This document shows, in pieces, positions 57,237 through 64,000 of a stretch of DNA of 64,000 bases. Made by a program: the position numbers and the translations under genes. The notes under the pieces were generated by a model, which saw nothing but the letters and a program-made list of their open reading frames with translations, had not been told where the DNA came from and did not search any database. The stretch spans positions 146,167,405 to 146,231,404 of the forward strand of contig OX422221.1 in the NCBI GenBank assembly GCA_949130495.1, given 5' to 3'. Origin of the DNA: Sambucus nigra (lineage: Eukaryota; Streptophyta; Magnoliopsida; Dipsacales; Adoxaceae). Each line of letters opens with the position of its first letter. Positions within the stretch are counted from its first letter, which is position 1.

Positions 57237-58915
57237 ATGTCTGGTCACAGCAGTAACGCTCCTCAGGCAGGAGATATCCAAGAACACCCTTCTACTCACA
57301 GGATCAGATCTGAAGTTCGGCGTTCAGATTAGAGGGCTCGCCCGGAGAGGCCAGCCTCAGAGGAAAGCCAAGGACCAGCGAGGTCCACGCAAATCTCCAG
57401 ACTGATTGATGCCTATGAGGCAAGGCTCCAAGAGAAAATGGAGTCCTTTCGCAAGCAGGAGGCTAAGAATGCTCGCCTCAAAAGAAAATTAGAGAGGATG
57501 GAGAAAGAGCTCCATCGCAGCACTAGGCAACGTTCATACTGCAATCCTAGCCCTCAGGTGAGCAAGTCTCGCAGCCAAGGAAGGAGTCCTAAGCATGGAT
57601 CCCAAAAAAGTGAGAGGCACGAGTCAAGCAACGACTCACCCGAGCACCCGCGGCCGGCTCGCCATTACAGGAGCCCAGCTCGCAGTAGTGAGAATATACG
57701 AAATTTGGTTCGAAGAGAGATGGACCAACACCCAGCACATCGCGGTGCAAGAACGACTAGGGATCTTGATAGACAAGCTCTGAAGACCCAGATGAAATCC
57801 CCTTTCTCGAGGGAAATAGAGGAAGAGGAAGCCCCCAAGAAATTCGCTATTCCAAGATTCAAGATTTATGATGGAATAACTGATCCCATTGATCACGTTA
57901 GGCAGTACAGGCAAGCCATGACCCTCTGGAACAACCGAGATGCGCTGATGTGCCGAATTTTTCCCTCGAGCCTGCATGACGTGGCGCAGAAATGGTTTGA
58001 AAGGCTCCCTCATAGGTCTATCAGGAGCTTTGAGTCCCTGGCTGAGCTTTTTACGGCCCACTTCATTACTAGTAGCTCCCATCCCAAAAGGATGGATGCT
58101 TTGCTAATAATGAAGAAGACATCTCAAGATACCCTTCGAGACTACGCGAAGAGTTACTAGGAGTTATTCAACGAGGTTGAGGACTGCTCAGAGTGGTAGC
58201 AGTGTGCTCCTTCAAAATTGGGCTACCCAACTCTTCCCTTATGTACCAGTCCCTGACAAAGAAAGAGGACACGACCATCGATGACCTGATGGCTCACATC
58301 GAGAAATACGCCAAGGTGGAGGATGTGAGCCGCCTCAGCACAGGGGAGAAAGGTCAAACTAAGCTCGCTGCCAAAGGCAATGACAAAGTTGAGAACCAGA
58401 AGAAAGGAGGAAATCATAGGGGAAAGAATGGATCCAAGAACGGAGGCAAGAACGATATGGAAAAAGCATTTCAGGCTGTCAACATTGTCTTCAGAGAACC
58501 AATTTATAAGATTCTCGCAAAAATCAAAGACGATCCATTTATTAAGTGGCCCAGAAAGATGGGAGGAGATCCCTCAAAAAGAAATAATGCGCTGAGATGC
58601 GCCTTTCATAAAGAAGGAGGACATAAGACTGAGCATTGCAAAGCTCTTAAGTCCCACCTCGAAGAGCTGGCCCAGTCTGGGCATCTGAACGAATTTGTGG
58701 AGAAGAAGGAAGAGAAAGTCGCTACCAATGGAGAGGTAAGACCTGACAACGTACTCGAAGACGATGCTGGCCATGAATTCGCAGTAATTCACGGGGCATC
58801 TAATGTTAAGCAGGGGAATTCAGCTCGGATGGAGGTAAAGAAACTTAACAGCAGTGATGCAAGCTTTCCAGATCGATCCAACAAAGACCCAATCAGGAAA
58901 ACATCGACGAGCTGA
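57237..58915 (+). pseudogene. gag polyprotein (third Tat element)
   Basis: ATG at 57237. The basic, Arg/Ser-rich N-terminal part (57438-57800, coiled-coil-like 'EAKNARLKRKLERMEKEL') is followed by the capsid domain: 'IPRFKIYDGITDPIDHVRQY', 'HDVAQKWFERLP', 'ELFTAHFITSS', 'TLRDYAKSY'. After a frameshift near 58190 it continues with 'FKIGLPNS' and a zinc knuckle 'CAFHKEGGHKTEHC' (58601-58642) followed by 'LKSHLEELAQSGHLNEF'. In-frame TAG codons at 57330 and 58158. The last part overlaps the protease frame. Confidence 0.82.
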
Positions 58916-59474
58916 TGACATCAACTATAACAAACATATCATGTTCAAAGATGAAGATCTGGTGGGAATAAGAACCCCACACCATGACGCCTTAATCATT
59001 ACGCTCAGGATTTCCAACTATGACGTCGACAAGTTGCTTGTCGACCAAGGAAGTTCATCCGAGGTAATGTATCTCGATCTGTTCAGAAAATTGAAGTTGA
59101 GCATCGCCGACCTGAAGGAGGCCACTGTCCCTCTAGTTGGCTTCATTGGAAAAGTGATTATCCCGCTGGGAAAGATTGTGCTACCGGTAAGGGCAGGAAG
59201 TATCTCCAAGATGATTGTGTTTCTGGTAGTCGACATTGACTCACCGTACCAAGCCATCCTCGGTAGAGGATGGCTATATGCGATGAAGGCAGTCCCCTCG
59301 GCCTACCATCAGAAACTCAAGTATGTAACCGAGCGAGGAGTAATGGATATCCATGGCGACCAAGCTATGGCAAAAAGGTGCTTCATAGCGGCCATCCGCC
59401 CTAGACCAGAGAAGAAAGTCGAGAAACCCAACGAGAAGGGTGAGGAGCAAGAAGGTCTGATACCTTCAAAATAA
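58854..59474 (+). CDS. Aspartic protease (third Tat element)
   Basis: Open for 206 codons, overlapping the end of gag in another frame. It has 'DALIITLRISNYDVDKLLVD' with the catalytic aspartate in LVDQGSSSEVMY (about 59035-59070) and 'PYQAILGRGWLYAMKAVPS' at the C-terminal end, the complete landmarks of a Tat protease. The usual D-T/S-G is D-Q-G here, common in this lineage. It would be made as part of gag-pol and not separately. Confidence 0.75.
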   Translation: MMQAFQIDPTKTQSGKHRRADDINYNKHIMFKDEDLVGIRTPHHDALIITLRISNYDVDKLLVDQGSSSEVMYLDLFRKLKLSIADLKEATVPLVGFIGKVIIPLGKIVLPVRAGSISKMIVFLVVDIDSPYQAILGRGWLYAMKAVPSAYHQKLKYVTERGVMDIHGDQAMAKRCFIAAIRPRPEKKVEKPNEKGEEQEGLIPSK

Positions 59475-61440
59475 CAGTTAAGGTACAGAAGACTCGGAGT
59501 GGAAGAGACCAGGCTCCTTCCTTCTGAGCGAGTCGTGGAAAACCTGGAGGAAGTCACAACTGGTGGTAGCAAAAAGGACAGGGTATTCTTGATAGGAGCT
59601 TCTCTCACAGATTAAGAAAAAAAGAATTGATTATTTTGTTGAGAATGAACGTAGATGTTTTTGCATGGAAACCATATGAGCTGCCTGGAATTAATCCCAG
59701 TGTGGTTTGTCATCGGTTGCATGTCGACCCCACTTTCAAACCTATCACCCAGAAGGCACGGCAAACTGCGCCCGAGAAGGCAAAAGCCGTAAAAAAATAG
59801 GTTGAGAAATTACTGGATGCAGGATCCATACGGGAGGTCCAATTCCTCAAATGGTTATCCAACCTAGTAGTAGTTCCAAAGAATAATGGGAAATGGAGAG
59901 TCTGCATCGACTTCACTGACCTTAACAGGGTTTGCCCTAAGGAAAGTTTCCCCCTCCCAAAAATTGACCAATTGGTGGACGCCACAGTAGCTCACGAAAG
60001 AATGAGTTTTCTGGATGCATATTCGGGATATCATCAGATCCCTTTATATGCACCAGACTAGGACAAGACATCATTCATCACCACCGTCGGATTATATAGT
60101 TAAAAAGTCATGCCCTTCAGGCTAAAAAACGCAGGGGCAACCTACCAGCGACTGGTCACCAAGATGTTCAAAGACCAAATGGGAGACACCATGGAGGTCT
60201 ACATCGACGATATGCTGGTCAAGAGAAGAAACAAAGAAGACCACCTCTCAGACCTATCGAGAACCTTCGAGATCCTCAGGAAATACCCAATGAAGCTCAA
60301 CGCGATCAAGTTCTCTTTCGGTGTCCAGTCAGGAAAATTTCTTGGGTACTCAGTTAGTAAGAGAGGCATCAAGGCTAACCCGGACCAGATCGATGCAATC
60401 AACAGGGTACAGCCCCCTCGCACAATACAAGCTGTACATAATATCACCGGCATGCTCTCCGCCTTAAACCGTTTCATCTCAAAGTCCTCCAAGAAATGCA
60501 AACCGTTCTTCCAGCTCCTGAAGGGAAATAAGATAGTAGAATGGAATCAAGATTGCTCGCGAGCATTAAAAGAGATCAAGGACTACCTTAGCTCACCACC
60601 CCTGCTCGTCATACCCCAAGAAAGAGATTCCTTGTACTTATACCTCGCCGTCTCCAACCATGCCGTGAGTTCTACGCTGTTGTGCGAGAAAGCAGGAATT
60701 CAACACCCCATTTATTATGCAAGCAAGACTCTATTAGCGTCCGAGCAGCGGTACCTACCACTAGAAAATCTCGCCTTTGCACTTGTAGTAGCTTCAAGGA
60801 AGTTGAAGCACTATTTTAAAGCTCACACCATCATTGTTCTTACATCACCCCCCTTAAAAGCAATCCTGAGGAAAGCGGACTTATTGGGAAGACTGACTAA
60901 ATGGTCAGTCGAGCTCGTACGATTCGACATCCAATTTCAACCAAGGAATGCAATCAAGGGACAAGTACTTGCTGATTTCATAGCTGAATTCATCGGCGAG
61001 CCTCCTCCAGACCAACTTCAACTGATGAAGCAGGGAGAGAACCACGCAACAAAAGGAGTTTGGAAATTATTTGTTGATGGAGCCTCCAACTCAAAAGGGA
61101 AAGGAGTGGGCATTGTGCTTGTTACTCCAGAAGATACAACCCTCGAACAAGGAATCAGGCTTGGATTTGAAGCCTCCAACAATGAAGCGGAATATGAAGC
61201 TTTGATAGCCGGCCTCCAGAAGGCACACACTTTAGGAGCAAAGCAGTTTCAGGTGTTCGACGACTCACAATTAGTCTCCAATCAGATAAGTGGGGACTAC
61301 AACGCAAGAGATGAAAGAATGGCGGCCTATCTCGCCTTGTCCAAAAGGCTAATGGCCAGCTTCAGGAAAGTTAGTGTCCAGTAATTTCCCAGGGGACTGA
61401 ACAGCCACACTGACGCCCTGGTAGCCTTGAGCTCGGCAAT
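59475..61440 (+). pseudogene. Reverse transcriptase, RNase H and second RNase H (third Tat element)
   Basis: RT: 'MNVDVFAWKPYELPGINP' (59645), 'KWRVCIDFTDLNRVCPKESF', 'FLDAYSGYHQIPL', '[16 protein letters not shown]' and the catalytic YIDDM (about 60200). RNase H: 'LYLYLAVSNHAVSSTLL', 'IYYASKTLLASEQRY'. Second, archaeal-type RNase H: 'WKLFVDGASNSKGKG' (about 61062), 'ASNNEAEYEALIAGL', 'VFDDSQLVSNQI', 'NSHTDALVALSS' (about 61399), with the D-E-D-D residues in place. A 424-codon open run spans 60110-61384. Stops at 59798, 60059, 60101 and 61382 break the frame. Confidence 0.9.
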
Positions 61441-62792
61441 CAATTCTAACTTGAAAAGAACGATCCCATCGACTTCCTCGCTCACCCAAGCATCAACCAG
61501 TGCAATAAGATACCAGGCGCGAAACCTGTGCTCCAGATTGAATCAGCACCTAGTTGGATGGATCCTTTAAAGGAATATTTGAAGGATGGTATGCTTCCAA
61601 GTGATAGGAAGATCGCTCATCAGATAAGAGTCAAAGCTGCTTTCTTTCACTTATCTCCTGAGGGCAAGTTGTATAAAGATTGTTCTCTGGCCCTTACCTG
61701 CAATGTGTTCACCCGAGGAATGTCGAGCAGATTCTACACGAACTCCATGAAGGAATATGTGGGAGCCATATAGGAGGAAGATCACTAGATTTTCGATCTA
61801 TAAAGGAAGGCTACTAGTGGCCATATATGCAAAAAGATTCAGCAGTATACGCTCGCAAGTGCAATAAATGTCAACTACACGCCCCCATGGTTCACCAACC
61901 TGCCAGCGACCTAAGATCACTCACCAGCTCCTGGCCCTTTGCCCAATGGGGAATGGACATCGTAGGGCCACTTCTTACCGCCGCTGGCAACCGCAAGTAT
62001 CTGTTGGTCACAACGGATTACTTCACCAAATGGATCAAGGCAGAGCCACTGGCCAACATCCGATATGCAGATATGATGAGATTCATATGGAAGAACATAA
62101 TTACCCATTTTGGAATCCTAAGAACGATCATCACTGACAATGGAACACAGTTCGAGAGTGGCCCATTCTAGAGCTTCTGCAGTGAGCACGGGATCAGGCA
62201 CTACTTCAGCTCGGTGGCGTATCCTTAGAGCAACGATCAAGCTGAGGCTTCCAACAAAATAGTGATCGATGGGATAAAGAGACGATTAGAGAGATCCAAA
62301 GGCGCATGGGTAAACGAGCTTCCACATATTCTGTGGGCTTACCGCACTACCCCACATCGGGCAATGGGGGAAACCCCATTTTCGCTATCATATAGAATGG
62401 AGGCGGTCATCCCATTAGAAGCAGGCCTACCAACTATGAGATCCACCCTTATCGACTAGGGCCAGAATGATGCAGCATTGCTCGCTGAACTCGATCTAGC
62501 AGACGAACGCAGAGAACTTGCATTAGTGAAATTAGCGAGCTACTAGTAACAGCTCGCAAGACACTATAACAAGAGAGTCAATCCAAGGGCATTCCATGTA
62601 GGTGACTTTGTCCTAAGAAAAGTCCTTGGCAGCGCAGTAAAACCATCAGATGGAAAATTGGGCCCAAACTGGGAGGGACCATTTAAGATAACAAGAGATG
62701 ATCTGCAAGGAGCCTATCACTTAGAAACACTGGAGGGAAGAGAGATATCCCGAGCATGGAATGCGATAAATCTTAAGAAATTCTATTTCTAG
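61441..62792 (+). pseudogene. Integrase (third Tat element)
   Basis: The linker and zinc-binding region (61528-61880, with 'CNKCQLHAP' holding the C-C pair) is followed by the core: WGMDIVGP (about 61948), 'TDYFTKWIKAEPLA', ITDNGTQF (about 62133) and QAEASNK (about 62238), giving the D, D, E triad, then '[20 protein letters not shown]' and a C-terminal domain 'FHVGDFVLRKV' ... 'GPNWEGPFKI'. It ends TAG at 62790-62792. In-frame stops at 62169, 62226, 62457, 62544 and 62547 plus a frameshift near 61760 disable it. Confidence 0.88.
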
Positions 62793-63479
62793 TTTCTTCT
62801 TTGGATTTTATTTTATCAGTTTATGCAAATGGAAACTCATTTACTTATGATTAATGAAAGTTGTTTGGGAGTTGCATTCTATAAGATGTTAGTTAATTAA
62901 TATATAGACTTTATAACTTGCACACCCTTTCCAAGTGACAGGCACACTACTCAGTAACGATAGCAGGGAAAACACCCTCCTCAGGTTTTCATTATGAAGC
63001 ACGAACAACTTTTTAACATTGCCCCTGCTAATACATGAAGCCCTACAGGAGATCCTTAGGCAACTCGACCAAGTCAAATTGGTCGCCAGATAATGTTTGG
63101 TCAATAAAACCCTGATCGGATAGAGTATCCAACACCAGGCGTGTCCTCGCCAATTGTTACACTTAGGCCTAAGGGAATGTGACGACACAACCTAAAAGGT
63201 AAAGTAAGGCATAATGGTATCTCATAAGTATACTGGACTAGAGGGACACTTACTCGATAATACAAACTTACCAATATAGTCAGCCAAGAGAGGCCCAAGA
63301 TTATTAAGCAAAGAACAAATGATGAAAAAAATATGGAACACTTGTTTAGTCGGTGAATTCGCCCAAACATAAATTTTATATTATTTCACAACAGAAATGT
63401 ACAACTCGTGTATAATCAGCAAGATCGCCCAAAGAATCGATACTACATTGTTTCATTACATGTGTGTACAAAATTACAA
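62793..63479. other. Spacer after pol
   Basis: Non-coding. Two overlapping - strand reading frames (63188-62889 and 63370-63101) have no recognisable domain and look incidental. Confidence 0.45.
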
Positions 63480-63999
63480 CTAGTAAAATCTCGACCTCTG
63501 AACAAGATAATCAGCTACTTGTGCTCTTCGACCGTCATCCGGGTGAGGAGCTAATTCTTCATCGACCTCGTTCACATCTGACTCCAATAGCTGTCGAGGG
63601 ATGGCATCAATGGGGATCCACTAATCATCCCTCCTGAAGGGGTTTGGCCTTAAAGTGGAAGGAGAAATCTCATGACAATACCAGAGCATTGAGTTCCTTG
63701 GAACTTGTATCTCCCTTAGGGCACTCAACCATCCCCTAATAAAGGCGAGCTCTTCAAATTCTGTCAGCCTCGTCGGAGCATCCACCCAACCTTGGTCGTA
63801 ACCATCAACCCATACTCACCGGGGTCCTCTCTTAAACAGATGCCTCAGCCGTGTGACATCCCTTTGGAGCCGAGCAGCAATAACATAAGCCCGACGAACA
63901 TCTTCACAAAGCTCATCCATTTCCCTAGCTGAGCTTCTTACATTTGTACTGGCTCGTGGAACAGTCGATGGGGTAGAGCCTCGTATTACCGAAGGAACG
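63480..63999 (-). pseudogene. Antisense ORF of the third Tat element, cut by window end
   Basis: On the - strand one frame reads from the window edge to TAG at 63480-63482, interrupted by a TGA near 63821 and a TAG near 63623. Protein-like composition: 'REMDELCEDVRRAYVIAARL', 'WVDAPTRLTEFEELAFIRGW', 'PIDAIPRQLLESDVNEVDEE'. No family recognised. It sits where Tat elements carry antisense genes, as in the element at 3833-30016, but does not look related to those two. Confidence 0.5.
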
Positions 64000-64000
64000 T

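Larger units (their letters stand above)
56761..64000 (+). mobile_element. Tat-lineage Ty3/gypsy element, cut by the window end
   Basis: Order: LTR, PBS, gag, protease, RT, RNase H, second (archaeal-type) RNase H, integrase, spacer, antisense ORF. The second RNase H is diagnostic for Tat. Most domains are full length, but about a dozen stops and several frameshifts disable it. Confidence 0.88.

Noticed and set aside
57595..58082. ORFs in other frames and on the - strand over gag
   Set aside because: Shadows of the gag coding sequence, which has clear domain motifs in the + frame used.

Overview
This is nuclear DNA of a flowering plant, probably a eudicot; I cannot name the species. It is AT-rich, holds GT-AG introns, long-LTR Ty3/gypsy retrotransposons, MITEs, hAT- and Mutator-type insertions and many microsatellites. 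Only one host gene is evident: a five-exon ATG8 (autophagy ubiquitin-like protein) gene on the + strand at 36494-49780. It encodes a predicted 118-residue protein spread over 13.3 kb because its introns have filled with transposons. I see no bacterial operons, CRISPR arrays, rRNA or tRNA genes.

Layout. 1-2559 is the right part of a long LTR. 2560-3171 is a microsatellite plus a foldback MITE. 3172-30625 is a three-level nest: an old LTR (left part about 3172-3827, right part 30022-30625) is split by a large Tat/Ogre-like Ty3/gypsy element on the + strand (3833-30016, 5-bp duplication GAGCA). That element is itself split in its gag by a non-autonomous element with 3-kb LTRs on the - strand (8505-17900, duplication TTGGA). 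30635-33669 is a solo LTR with duplication GTGAC. 33675-35253 is unassigned. A hAT-type MITE (35262-35831) sits just upstream of ATG8.

The Tat/Ogre-like element carries gag, protease and integrase remnants, but most of the reverse transcriptase and both RNase H domains have been removed by one in-frame deletion near 20668. Downstream of pol it holds two antisense genes: a multi-exon plant-mobile-domain gene (26502 down to 24398) and a second ORF resembling the DUF7745 type (24074 down to 22646). Both have a near-identical CGATCG-centred motif upstream of a plausible start, and the same core sits just upstream of the LTR TATA box. A 47-bp tandem array (27157-27835) lies between the antisense genes and the 3' LTR.

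Within ATG8, intron 1 (1.4 kb) holds two related long-TIR MITEs, one with a possible captured segment. Intron 2 (2.8 kb) holds an inverted-repeat element. Intron 3 (7.2 kb) holds a second, broken Tat-lineage retrotransposon interrupted by a MULE-like insertion, then a truncated LTR. Intron 4 (1.5 kb) holds a MITE and a duplicated segment. All exon junctions are canonical and the frame is open.

Downstream, 51068-56760 is a run of hAT-type elements, a foldback MITE, a 40-bp-stem hairpin, Helitron-like ends, microsatellites and AT-rich sequence. From 56761 to the window end is a third Tat-lineage element (LTR, PBS, gag, protease, RT, RNase H, second archaeal-type RNase H, integrase, antisense ORF). 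Many of its in-frame stops fall where glutamine codons are expected, the pattern left by decay of methylated cytosines.
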